From NCBI GenBank assembly GCA_021739695.1, contig JAIPBM010000014.1:36066-100065 (forward strand): a stretch of 64,000 nt of DNA. Direction: 5' to 3'. The notes beneath the pieces are model-generated. The model saw nothing but the letters and a program-made list of their open reading frames with translations. It searched no databases and was not told where the DNA came from. Below, one piece after another: positions 54,001 through 60,495 of the stretch; positions within the stretch are counted from its first letter, which is position 1; the number at the start of each line of letters is the position of its first letter. The stretch comes from Flavobacteriales bacterium (GTDB taxonomy: Bacteria > Bacteroidota > Bacteroidia > UBA10329). A program made the translations under genes and the position numbers.

Positions 54001-55554
54001 TTCCTGAAGAAGATCAACCAAAATCAGCGTAAGTCAAGCAGCGTAAGGAACAACAAGAACAAGGAGAAGTCGAAGCCGGATGTCAAGACCGAACCGGGAG
54101 ATACGAGCGAAACCGAAAAGCCGAAAGTTAACGTTGGAAAAATACTGGCCGAAGGCTTGGGTTCCTTGGTGATGATGGTGAAGTCTGTAAATCTTACCTA
54201 TTCCGAGAATAACGGAACATTGCTTCCGGGTTATAACCCTCAAACGGATTATCTCGGACTTGATCAGGGCATGTCAAATATGGGCGGATTCGTGCCATTC
54301 ATCTTTGGTTGGCAAAGCAATGTGTTGGATGATGTATCTACAGGTTACGACATCCGAAGAGAAGCAGTGAAAGGTGGTTGGATATCGCAGGATACCTTGC
54401 AAAGTAGTCCGTTGGTGCAGACGCAATCGAGTTCACTCAACCTGAGAGCCACGGTAGAGCCATTCAAAGGATTCAAGATTGATTTGACCGCTACCCGAAC
54501 GTATACCGAAAGTGTCACGGAATATTTCCGTTGGGATGAGGCGCTGCAACAGGCCATTACCAATAATCCGGTTACATCGGGTAACTTCAGTATGTCTTAC
54601 ATCACGGTAAATACCACTTTTAGTAAGCCAAGGGCTGACGATTCATCTCCTGTTTTCGATCAGTTCAAGGATAATCGCATCGTCATATCCAAGCGATTGG
54701 CCGATGAGTATCCTGGCTACTTGTTGAGCGATGATCAGGGATTTGCACAAGGGTATGGAAGAACGCAGCAGGACGTGTTGATACCTGCTTTCCTTGCAGC
54801 TTATGGCGTTTACACACCCGAAAAGATAGAGCAGAGTCCCTTCCCGAAAATTCCACTACCAAACTGGAGGATTAATTACGATGGTTTGGGCAAGATCCCG
54901 TTCATTAAGAATTTTGCGCGGAACGTGACCCTTGGGCATGCTTATCGCTCCACCTATAGCGTAAGCAGCTTTACTACCAACTTAGGGTTCTCTCCGTTGG
55001 TGGAAGGCGAGAGTTTGCCGAATTCGCGCGATAGTTCCGGCAACTTCATTCCGCAGCTTCAGATCGGAAACATCACCATCAGCGAGCAATTCAGTCCTTT
55101 GGTCAGCCTCGATTTCAACTTCAAGAATTCGATGACTGCCAAGTTTGAAGTGAAAACCAGTCGAAATCTTTCGTTCAATTTCTCGAACGATCAGCTTACA
55201 GAGGTAACCAGCGAAGAGTACATCGTTGGGGCCGGATATACCTTCAAAAACGTTCCTTTCCCGATCAAATTCGGAAAGAGCCAGAAGCGGATCAAGTCGG
55301 ATATGAATCTGCGGATCGATTTCTCGCTTCGCGATAACCGAACGATGATCCGTAAGATGGAAGAAGGGATCAATCAGGCAACGTCTGGACAAAAACTCAT
55401 CAGTATAAAGGTCAATGCCGATTACGTCATCAACCAGCGCTTTAACATCCGATTGTTCTACGATGCGGCCATCAACACGCCCGTTGTTTCTTCATCGTTC
55501 CCAACGCAAAATCATGCCGCTGGTTTGAGCTTAAGATTTACATTGGCTGAATGA
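48004..55554 (+). CDS. sprA: SprA (Sov), T9SS outer-membrane translocon
   Basis: 2516 residues, the giant size typical of SprA. It has an N-terminal signal peptide (KKLLLISIVVTGLGLVAV), a conserved start of the barrel (GSTVEIRPQGSAELIFGVNV, FNFDQNIQLNVTGKIGDAMT) and repeated motifs such as LNYNNDPYPDGFFDFVEGVT, GDEPINNTIWGINGNYRTES and SYIDDFEGSVNFIDL. Multiple beta strands continue to a C-terminal aromatic residue set (HAAGLSLRFTLAE). SprA forms a 36-strand barrel through which T9SS cargo crosses the outer membrane. A charged helical insert (about 1740-1800) is rich in K and E, and a second lies near 2000-2045. Cargo proteins of the window depend on it. Confidence 0.96.
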   Translation: MQRLSKKLLLISIVVTGLGLVAVSDASTPNKRKAIIGLELLTFALDTPPADQLPYPLQDSYDPTPTGNENGLYLSDPDNIKTDIEYNPETDEYNINQKVGDEINYRPPTYMSFDEYQDYHANQALRDYWREKAQSQSESQRKPLIPKLNIKSKLFESIFCGSTVEIRPQGSAELIFGVNVSKIKNPALPAKQQTNTTFNFDQNIQLNVTGKIGDAMTLGVNYNTDATFDFENQMKLKWEACNEDQILRSIEAGNVSLPLTGSLISGSQNLFGVKAVTQFGRLKVTGIFSQQKSESNSVETQGGAQVTKFEVKADNYEGYRHYFLTQFFRENYDKWLADLPLVKSPVNINRVEVWVTSVNFNDDSRNIVAFMDLGEKPSDTYNTSYVLPGSGNQGVPNNNANSLYSNVYNLPGSRNISQVSSNFASLAGSNNFVNSQDYEGLEFATKLTPSEYTFHPQLGYISLNRELQPNEVLAVAFQYTYAGQVYQVGEFSTDGITGQDALFVKLLKSTVTNPKIPIWDLMMKNVYNIGAYQVSKEDFTLNVIYDNIAAGTRTNYLTEGAINGQILLRTLNLDQLNYNNDPYPDGFFDFVEGVTINSQNGRIYFPVAEPFGSYLTSKFLPSEADIAKKYAYPQLYDSTHQAALNFPELNRFILAGTYKGAGGAEISLGGMNIPQGSVKVTAGSQTLVENQDYTVDYTLGRVKIINQSVLESNQKITASFESNSLFNIQQKTLGGVHLDYVVSKDLAFGATVLNLSERPLTQKVNMGDEPINNTIWGINGNYRTESRFLTKMVDKIPLINTKEVSTISVAGEFAHLIPGNAKAITKGGVSYIDDFEGSVNFIDLKSRQTWVLASTPQGQSDLFPEGSLSDDIGYGMNRARFSWYIVDPLFHRTNNLTPSHMTDQDRSYQYTRQVVEQEIFPNKQSSIANQQTTLPMFDIAYFPKEKGPYNYDADGKTPSGQQVAAGLDTDGSLKEPETRWGGIMRPIQTSNFETNNIEFIQCWIMDPYYYDDLTNSHTGGDLYFNLGNISEDILRDGRKSFENGLPTPNNDNPIDSTSWGIVPDVQNIINVFDNDPAARPFQDVGLDGMNDSAEVSFHTASGITPPNSNYVNKLNDQLALGTITQAAYDKLISDVSSDNFQYYRSDEWDAKQASVLERYKYFNGLENNSPTATQSGTSFQASSSTLPDVEDINRDNTVSQTENYFQYKVSLRKEDLVVGKNFITNAVMGRGTLANGQQIDVMWYQFKIPVRTPNKVVGNIQDFRSIRFMRMFMTGFEDSVVARFARLELVRGEWRRYLFSLEEPGEYIPGDPSDDSPFDISVVNIEQNSEKDPVNYILPPGIDRQQTPSSNTTLRQLNEQALSLTVCDLADGDARAAFKNTQFDVLSYKKLKMFIHAEAVGDHILNDDDVTVFLRLGTDFDNNYYEYEVPLKVTQPGYYDGNSVDDRYDVWPILNNIDLEFAELTNAKTKRNVDLITDPTVSLTKRYVVDHGPTNKIVIKGNPNLGNIKSILIGIRNPKKDGVHTGDDGLSKCVEVWVNELRLTDFDNRGGWATTGQVSMKLADFAVVNGAADYKKFGFGAFDSKPTERLRESVANYDLSAQIQLGKFFPSKLGINLPMYLGYGETFGTPQYNPLNPDISMAATLANLNETSTNPDSSRKALLQATQRYQKRRSMNFTDVRIGIKGKKPMPWDPTNFGFNYSYNQDYMRDINTKYRETRTYKGGMNYNYSPSAKNVRPFTKLKLVNAMVDATKERQETKTKEQKAVVDSLKRANVKGEEMAEAEDLLEKYNKRKENYKKWSREMLRSGWWQPIKDFNFNYLPNRLGFQTDMDRRYTEQQLRNTTDYQDLRIDSTFQKSFLWNRSYHFKYDLTKAIKIQFDAFNFGRVDEPQGPVDRKFDNWEHMRDSIWSNVLNGGRTTQYNHATTVNWTLPINKFPIFNWVTSNASYTGNYTWNAAPLTWNDTLQKFAQSSFGNTVQNSQNWQINVNANLTQLYNKVPFLKKINQNQRKSSSVRNNKNKEKSKPDVKTEPGDTSETEKPKVNVGKILAEGLGSLVMMVKSVNLTYSENNGTLLPGYNPQTDYLGLDQGMSNMGGFVPFIFGWQSNVLDDVSTGYDIRREAVKGGWISQDTLQSSPLVQTQSSSLNLRATVEPFKGFKIDLTATRTYTESVTEYFRWDEALQQAITNNPVTSGNFSMSYITVNTTFSKPRADDSSPVFDQFKDNRIVISKRLADEYPGYLLSDDQGFAQGYGRTQQDVLIPAFLAAYGVYTPEKIEQSPFPKIPLPNWRINYDGLGKIPFIKNFARNVTLGHAYRSTYSVSSFTTNLGFSPLVEGESLPNSRDSSGNFIPQLQIGNITISEQFSPLVSLDFNFKNSMTAKFEVKTSRNLSFNFSNDQLTEVTSEEYIVGAGYTFKNVPFPIKFGKSQKRIKSDMNLRIDFSLRDNRTMIRKMEEGINQATSGQKLISIKVNADYVINQRFNIRLFYDAAINTPVVSSSFPTQNHAAGLSLRFTLAE

Positions 55555-55575
55555 TAGCTGCATTGCCGAAAAACA

Positions 55576-55583
55576 TATTTTTG
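55576..55583 (+). promoter_or_regulatory. Candidate -7 element (TATTTTTG) before gcvH
   Basis: Matches TAnnTTTG, 27 bases upstream of gcvH, suggesting gcvH has a start of its own after sprA. Confidence 0.4.
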
Positions 55584-55610
55584 GCCGACATTAATTAAAC
55601 GCCTTATAAA

Positions 55611-55991
55611 ATGAATATCCCACAGAATCTCCGTTACACAAAAGAACACGAATGGGTCAGCCTTGATGGCGATGTGGCCACGGTTGGCATCACCGATTTT
55701 GCACAAGGTGAGTTGGGCGATATTGTGTACGTAGAGATTGAAACGGAGACAGAAACACTGGCTGCGGACGAAGTTTTCGGAACGGTAGAAGCAGTGAAAA
55801 CGGTATCAGACCTTTTCATGCCTGTTTCTGGAGAAGTGATAGAAGTGAACAGCGGATTGGATGCTGATCCGGAATCAGTGAACCGCGATCCGTATGGTGC
55901 CGGATGGATGATCAAGATTCAACTATCTGACGTGGCACAATATGATGCACTTCTTTCTGCTGATGATTACGCAGCGCTGATAGGAGCCTGA
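55611..55991 (+). CDS. gcvH: Glycine cleavage system H protein
   Basis: 126 residues. RYTKEHEWVSLDGDVATVGI, then TDFAQGELGDIVYVEIE, is the family start. K63 in DEVFGTVEAVKTVSDLFMPV is the lipoylated lysine that shuttles the aminomethyl group between P, T and L proteins. The other gcv genes are elsewhere. Adjacent to vanZ-like gene (8-base gap). The sprA-gcvH neighbourhood is a conserved one. Confidence 0.96.
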   Translation: MNIPQNLRYTKEHEWVSLDGDVATVGITDFAQGELGDIVYVEIETETETLAADEVFGTVEAVKTVSDLFMPVSGEVIEVNSGLDADPESVNRDPYGAGWMIKIQLSDVAQYDALLSADDYAALIGA

Positions 55992-55999
55992 TCAGACTC

Positions 56000-56362
56000 A
56001 TGTCGCAGACCTTTAGAATAGTATTGGCTGTCCTGTGGACGGCCTTTATTATTTATGGGCTTACCGCAGCGCCAAGCGAACATCCTAGGTTCCCTTGGTT
56101 GGCGTTGGAAGGGATGGACAAATTGATCCATGTGCTGCTTTTTGCTGTTGAGGCTAGCCTAGTTGCACTTGCGTTAAGCAATGAGAATGCGAACAGAACG
56201 GTGATTCTTGCCTTGCTCTGGTGTTCTATTTTAGGCGGCAGTTTAGAATTACTTCAACATTATTTCGTTGAAGGACGTTCAGGTGATGTGTTCGATCTGC
56301 TTGCTGACATGATCGGAAGCGTGCTTGCCATCGGAATAAAAAGCATTTTTGAAAAAAGATAA
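56000..56362 (+). CDS. VanZ-family small membrane protein
   Basis: 120 residues with four membrane helices. FRIVLAVLWTAFIIYGLTAA, then PSEHPRFPWL, DKLIHVLLFAVEASL and LELLQHYFVEGRSGDVFDLL fit VanZ-like proteins; the 'GR..d..D...N..G' motif is present as GRSGDVFDLLADMIGS. Function is not known outside teicoplanin resistance loci. It starts 8 bases after gcvH. Confidence 0.82.
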   Translation: MSQTFRIVLAVLWTAFIIYGLTAAPSEHPRFPWLALEGMDKLIHVLLFAVEASLVALALSNENANRTVILALLWCSILGGSLELLQHYFVEGRSGDVFDLLADMIGSVLAIGIKSIFEKR

Positions 56363-56467
56363 TGCCCTTTGTGGAATAGAATAAAAACCTGCATCTAAAC
56401 CTTTGAAAAGCAATTGTTGAGTTTGCCTCAATAATTTTAAATTTACCGACCCATAAAATAACTTGGT

Positions 56468-57142
56468 ATGGAGATTAAAAAGAATCCTGAAGTTGACCTG
56501 GAGAAAATGCGCTCGCTGTTTCTCGCTGCAGGTTATGTTGTAGCATTGGCCGTTGTGCTTACTGCTTTTGAGTGGAAGACCTTTGATGCGTCTGCCGCTG
56601 ACCTAGGCCAATTGGTTGTCGATGATGTCGAAGAAGAGATCATTCCGATAACGGAAATGGACAATTTGCCACCACCCCCACCACCGCCACCGCCACCAGC
56701 TCCAGAAATCGAGATTGTGGAAGATGACGTTGAGATTGAAGACGAGGTCGAGATCATGGATGTGGAGGCCGATCAGGAAACCGTTATTGAAGAAGTGGAG
56801 CCTGTAGAGGAAGAATCGAACGAGCCAGATTTCTTTACCATCGTGGAAGACATGCCTTCTTTCCCAGGCGGTGATGCTGCTTTGCTCAAATTTATTGCCG
56901 AGCACGTAGAGTATCCACCGATTGCGAAAGAGAACGGTATTACGGGTGTGGTTTACGTAAGCTACATTGTAGACAAAGATGGTTCTGTTAAGGATGTGAA
57001 AGTTGTGCGTGGTGCCGACCCATTCTTAGACAAGGAAGCCGTACGTGTTGTAAAGACACTGAAAGGCTACAAGCCAGGAAAGCAACGTGGTAAGCCAGTT
57101 CCGGTTCAGTTCACCATTCCTATTCGGTTCGTGCTGAACTAA
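56468..57142 (+). CDS. Energy transducer TonB family protein 1
   Basis: 224 residues. Short cytoplasmic tail, one membrane helix (LAAGYVVALAVVLTAFEWKT), an unbroken run of nine prolines (about residues 68-76) in the periplasmic spacer, an acidic spacer (EIEIVEDDVEIEDEVEI), and a TonB C-terminal domain: SFPGGDAALLKFIAEHVEYP, VSYIVDKDGSVKDVKVVRGA, VQFTIPIRFVLN. It should couple the inner-membrane proton force (ExbB/D elsewhere) to outer-membrane receptors. First of three tandem copies. Confidence 0.9.
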   Translation: MEIKKNPEVDLEKMRSLFLAAGYVVALAVVLTAFEWKTFDASAADLGQLVVDDVEEEIIPITEMDNLPPPPPPPPPPAPEIEIVEDDVEIEDEVEIMDVEADQETVIEEVEPVEEESNEPDFFTIVEDMPSFPGGDAALLKFIAEHVEYPPIAKENGITGVVYVSYIVDKDGSVKDVKVVRGADPFLDKEAVRVVKTLKGYKPGKQRGKPVPVQFTIPIRFVLN

Positions 57143-57165
57143 TAGTAGAAATACATTGAGTATGA

Positions 57166-57200
57166 ATCCCGATCGGCAATTGCTGATCGGGATTTTTTTT
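57166..57200 (+). terminator. Terminator after TonB 1
   Basis: ATCCCGATC ... GATCGGGAT, 9-bp stem around an inner GCAATTGC palindrome, then TTTTTTTT. Confidence 0.88.
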
Positions 57201-57284
57201 GTGCAATAACTAGAATGTCATCGCGTTGAACCAAAAAAGCAACGCGCATGGTGTAACCGTACTTAACCTTTTAATCCTGTTAAA

Positions 57285-57968
57285 ATGAAAAGTTCGAATT
57301 CACCATTGGAAAAGAAGCGGCCATTGCTATTTGCGGCCGGTCTCATGTTTGCCGTTTCAATCACCCTTGTCTCGTTTGAGTGGCGCACGCCTTATAAAGT
57401 GCCTTACATCCCCGAGGACATCGGTGGAACAGGCGAACTTCCCTACGAGCTCCCTGATATTACCACTCGAGATGATGAAGACGAGATCAAGAAGCCCGAA
57501 CCACCAAAATTGGAGGTGAAGACCGATCAGATAGAGATCGTAGAGAAGGATATTGTCGATAATGACGAACCGGATGAGCCCTTCATTCCTGAAGTGATGG
57601 ATGATCTACCAAAAGGAGATGGTGATGCACCAGAACCTGATGCGGACGAGCCTGATTTCTTCACCATTGTAGAAGATATGCCCAGTTATCCGGGTGGCGA
57701 CCCAGCGCTTTTAAAGTATATAGGCGAACATGTGGTTTACCCAGCCTTAGCCATCGAAAACAACATTACGGGAGCCGTTTGGGTGAGCTACATTGTAGGA
57801 AAGAACGGTAAAGTAAGAGATGTGGAGCTCGTTCGCGGGGTACATCCCTCGTTAGACAAAGAAGCCCTGCGCGTAGTGAAATCCATTGATGGATACACGG
57901 CCGGTATGCAACGCGGAAAGGCCGTTCCGGTCAAGTTTACTATTCCTATCCGATTCGAATTGAAGTAA
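57285..57968 (+). CDS. Energy transducer TonB family protein 2
   Basis: 227 residues: MKSSNSPLEKKRPLLFAAGL membrane anchor, Pro/Glu/Asp-rich spacer (KKPEPPKLEVKTDQIEIVEK), and TonB C-terminal domain (EDMPSYPGGDPALLKYIGEH, VSYIVGKNGKVRDVELVRGV, VKFTIPIRFELK). The C-terminal 100 residues closely match TonB 1, while the spacer differs and lacks the proline run. The N-terminus is nearly the same as TonB 3 (SFEWRTPY). It has its own terminator, so it is a separate unit. Confidence 0.9.
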   Translation: MKSSNSPLEKKRPLLFAAGLMFAVSITLVSFEWRTPYKVPYIPEDIGGTGELPYELPDITTRDDEDEIKKPEPPKLEVKTDQIEIVEKDIVDNDEPDEPFIPEVMDDLPKGDGDAPEPDADEPDFFTIVEDMPSYPGGDPALLKYIGEHVVYPALAIENNITGAVWVSYIVGKNGKVRDVELVRGVHPSLDKEALRVVKSIDGYTAGMQRGKAVPVKFTIPIRFELK

Positions 57969-57992
57969 GCTATTTCCATCGCGGAAAGAAGG

Positions 57993-58027
57993 ATCCCGAG
58001 CTCTACCAGAGAGCTCGGGATTTTTTT
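57993..58027 (+). terminator. Terminator after TonB 2
   Basis: ATCCCGAGCTCT / AGAGCTCGGGAT, 12-bp perfect stem, five-base loop, then TTTTTTT. Confidence 0.9.
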
Positions 58028-58115
58028 ATGCAATAATCCAAGAGAGGCACACGTTGGGGTATAAACGCAGCGCGCAGATGGTAAAACCTTACCTAATCCT
58101 TTAATCCCACCAAAA

Positions 58116-58799
58116 ATGAAAAGCTCAAAAGCACCTTTGGAGAAGAAAAGGCCGTTGCTGCTCGCTGCCGGTCTCATGTTTGCCCTGTCAGTAACCCTCG
58201 TTTCCTTCGAATGGAGAACACCGTATGTCTTGCCTATAATCGATACTGGTATATCTAGCGGAGATGACGAAACGGTCTGGATTCCGATAACGCTGCAAGA
58301 ACCTACGGCCAAGGTTGAGAAGCCTGCCTTGCCAAAGGCCGATCCCATTCCGCAGCCCGTAGAGATTACTGAAAAACCCGTAACCGAAGAAGGGAAAGAA
58401 GAGCCAAAGCTTACGAATGAAATGATTGTTGAGAATCCAAACATTGGAATTCGGACACCAGATAAAGAGGTCGTGGAACCAGTGGTGGTTGAATGGGCAC
58501 CCGTGATGCCTGAGTATTGCACAGGCGAAGAGGATATGATGAAGTTCCTTGGCGAAAACCTGACCTATCCACGTATTCCGTTGGACAATGGGGTATCTGG
58601 GGTGGTGATTGTGGAGTTTGTGGTAGACAAGAACGGGAATGCACGCGATGCCAAGGTTGTCCGTTCTGTAGACCCATGGTTGGATGCCGAAGCTTTGCGT
58701 GTTGCGAAGATGCTCGAGTGCTTTCATCCAGGAATGCAAGGCGGCCAGAAGCTGAATGTGTACCTGCGCCTGCCCATCCGCTTCTCCCTTGCGCCATAG
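58116..58799 (+). CDS. Energy transducer TonB family protein 3 (diverged)
   Basis: 227 residues. The N-terminus (MKSSKAPLEKKRPLLLAAGL ... LVSFEWRTPY) is almost identical to TonB 2, the spacer is quite different, and the C-terminal domain is diverged: it lacks the FFTIVEDMPSYPGGD start and has MPEYCTGEEDMMKFLGENLT, with an additional pair of cysteines (one in YCTGEED, one in LECFHPG). Strand motifs VEFVVDKNGNARDAKVVRSV and YLRLPIRFSL remain. A recent N-terminal duplication combined with diverged C-terminus suggests a different outer-membrane partner. Confidence 0.87.
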   Translation: MKSSKAPLEKKRPLLLAAGLMFALSVTLVSFEWRTPYVLPIIDTGISSGDDETVWIPITLQEPTAKVEKPALPKADPIPQPVEITEKPVTEEGKEEPKLTNEMIVENPNIGIRTPDKEVVEPVVVEWAPVMPEYCTGEEDMMKFLGENLTYPRIPLDNGVSGVVIVEFVVDKNGNARDAKVVRSVDPWLDAEALRVAKMLECFHPGMQGGQKLNVYLRLPIRFSLAP

Positions 58800-58803
58800 G
58801 TGG

Positions 58804-58832
58804 TTGCCTAACCGCGTTATGTAATACTTTTG
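58804..58832 (+). promoter_or_regulatory. Promoter: TTG ... TACTTTTG
   Basis: TTG at 58804-58806 and TACTTTTG at 58825-58832, an 18-base spacing that fits the Bacteroidota sigma-A type (TTG, about 17-19 bases, TAnnTTTG). It starts inside 20 bases of the RemB-like gene at 58849. Confidence 0.6.
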
Positions 58833-58868
58833 TCCCAAGCCATTCACCTTGCGCTTGGGACTTTTTTT
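58832..58868 (+). terminator. Terminator after TonB 3, overlapping the next gene's start
   Basis: GTCCCAAGC / GCTTGGGAC, 9-bp perfect stem, 12-base loop, then TTTTTTT. The right arm and T-run encode LRLGLFL of the following signal peptide. Confidence 0.8.
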
Positions 58869-60495
58869 AGCATTTGTCATATTGATCCTTTCTGCTGTTC
58901 CTAGCCTTGGCCAAGAGCAGTACAACCTACCGTTCAATCAAGAGCAGTACACGGAATTTGAGGGCTTTGTGAATGAAAAGGGTTCGGAATTCCATTCGGG
59001 GCTACGGCCTTTTCGCGTTAAGCAGATGAATCAATCCTGTCCGTACGACTCCATTCAATGGCAGAACTTCCACAAGGGCAAATTTTCGAGGACCTTTGTA
59101 GGTAAGAAGCTCTTTCGGGTGAGTATGCTGAGGGTCGATTCGGCCAAGTATCAACTTTATGTCGATCCGGTGTTCAATCTCGAATTAGGGATGGATGCCG
59201 TAAGCAAGGAGCGACTGACCGTGAATACCAAGGGACTGAACTTCAGAGGAAGTATCGGCAGATCGCTCTCATTCAGCACCACTTTTTGGGAAAATCAGGC
59301 CACGTATCTGCCTTATCTCAACACATGGATAGATAAGAATCAGGTGGTGCCCGGGGAGGGGCGCATCAAGGATTTTCAGTTTGACAATGCCTTGTATCGC
59401 TTTCTGGGTGTGAAGGTAAAGGGCTTCGACTTTTCGATGGCTTCGGGCCATGTGTCGTATTCGCCCGTAAAGGCCGTGAACTTTCAGTTGGGCAACGACC
59501 GCTTTTTCATTGGTGAGGGCTATCGTTCGATGTTGCTGTCTGATGCGGCCTACAACTATCCCTATTTTAAAGTGAGTACCAACGTTTGGAAGATCCAGTA
59601 CGATTTCATTTTCACGCAGCTGCAGGATACGCGGCTCTTCTCCACCTTCGAGTCGGGGTTTAAGAAGAAGTGGGCTTCATTCCATTACCTGAGTGTGAAT
59701 GTGGGCAAGCGCCTGCAAGTAGGTCTGTTTGAAGGAGTCGTTTTTAAGAGCGATAGTGTGGGCAATGGCGGTTTCAATTGGAATTATTTCAATCCCATTA
59801 CGCTGTTCCGATCGGTGCAGTATGCCTACGACCATTCGGGGAATAACGCCTTGGCAGGTTTGAACGTGAAGTTCATTCCTTTTAAGCAGGCCGCCTTTTA
59901 TGGGCAATTGGCCATGGACGACCTGGACTTCACTAAACTGGGAAAGAAGGGCTACATGGGGCAGAAGTTGGGTTGGCAGCTTGGCTTTAAGATCTACAAT
60001 GCCTTTGGGGTGCGCAATCTGTTCGGTAGGTTGGAGTACAACGCAGCCCGGCCATACACCTACGCCACCAATTCATCCCTTACCAGCTACACGCACTACA
60101 ATCAGCCCTTGGCGCATCCCTTGGGCGCCAATTTCCACGAGTTTGTGGGCGAATTGGGCTACCGCTGGCACGATATGCGTTTCAGTTATCGCGTAAGTGT
60201 GGCCTCTGTGGGGCGCGATTCGGTGGGCAGGAACTACGGGAACGATGTGTTCCTGTCGGATGTGCAAGCAGTGAACGGAGCGGGCTCCTACGGCAACTCC
60301 ATCGGGCAGGGCGTGAAGACCACGCTCATCTATCAGAAGGTGGAATTGGCCTATGTGATGAATCGGGCTTCGAACTTGCAGATCTTGATCGGCTTGAACC
60401 ATCGTCTGTCCAAGAACGATTACAGCAAGGAGCAGAACGCCTATGTGTATTTTGGCATACGAACCATGATAAGAAACATCTATCATGATTTTTAG
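58849..60495 (+). CDS. RemB/Wzi-like outer-membrane beta-barrel protein
   Basis: 548 residues from a TTG at 58849; no ATG lies between the upstream stop at 58822 and the signal peptide LRLGLFLAFVILILSAVPSL. Repeated aromatic strands follow, with LNFRGSIGRSLSFSTTFWEN, SPVKAVNFQLGNDRFFIGEG, GYRSMLLSDAAYNYPYFKV and HYNQPLAHPLGANFHEFVGE, patterns I associate with gliding motility protein RemB and the Wzi capsule barrel. The last residues (TMIRNIYHDF) end in a C-terminal Phe barrel signal. RemB helps gliding motility in Flavobacterium, but here a capsule or surface role is equally possible. Overlaps its paralogue by 11 bases. Confidence 0.72.
   Translation: MRLGLFLAFVILILSAVPSLGQEQYNLPFNQEQYTEFEGFVNEKGSEFHSGLRPFRVKQMNQSCPYDSIQWQNFHKGKFSRTFVGKKLFRVSMLRVDSAKYQLYVDPVFNLELGMDAVSKERLTVNTKGLNFRGSIGRSLSFSTTFWENQATYLPYLNTWIDKNQVVPGEGRIKDFQFDNALYRFLGVKVKGFDFSMASGHVSYSPVKAVNFQLGNDRFFIGEGYRSMLLSDAAYNYPYFKVSTNVWKIQYDFIFTQLQDTRLFSTFESGFKKKWASFHYLSVNVGKRLQVGLFEGVVFKSDSVGNGGFNWNYFNPITLFRSVQYAYDHSGNNALAGLNVKFIPFKQAAFYGQLAMDDLDFTKLGKKGYMGQKLGWQLGFKIYNAFGVRNLFGRLEYNAARPYTYATNSSLTSYTHYNQPLAHPLGANFHEFVGELGYRWHDMRFSYRVSVASVGRDSVGRNYGNDVFLSDVQAVNGAGSYGNSIGQGVKTTLIYQKVELAYVMNRASNLQILIGLNHRLSKNDYSKEQNAYVYFGIRTMIRNIYHDF

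Noticed and set aside
56670..56710. Proline-codon run in TonB 1 as a mobile or regulatory repeat
   Set aside because: It codes for the usual proline spacer of TonB.
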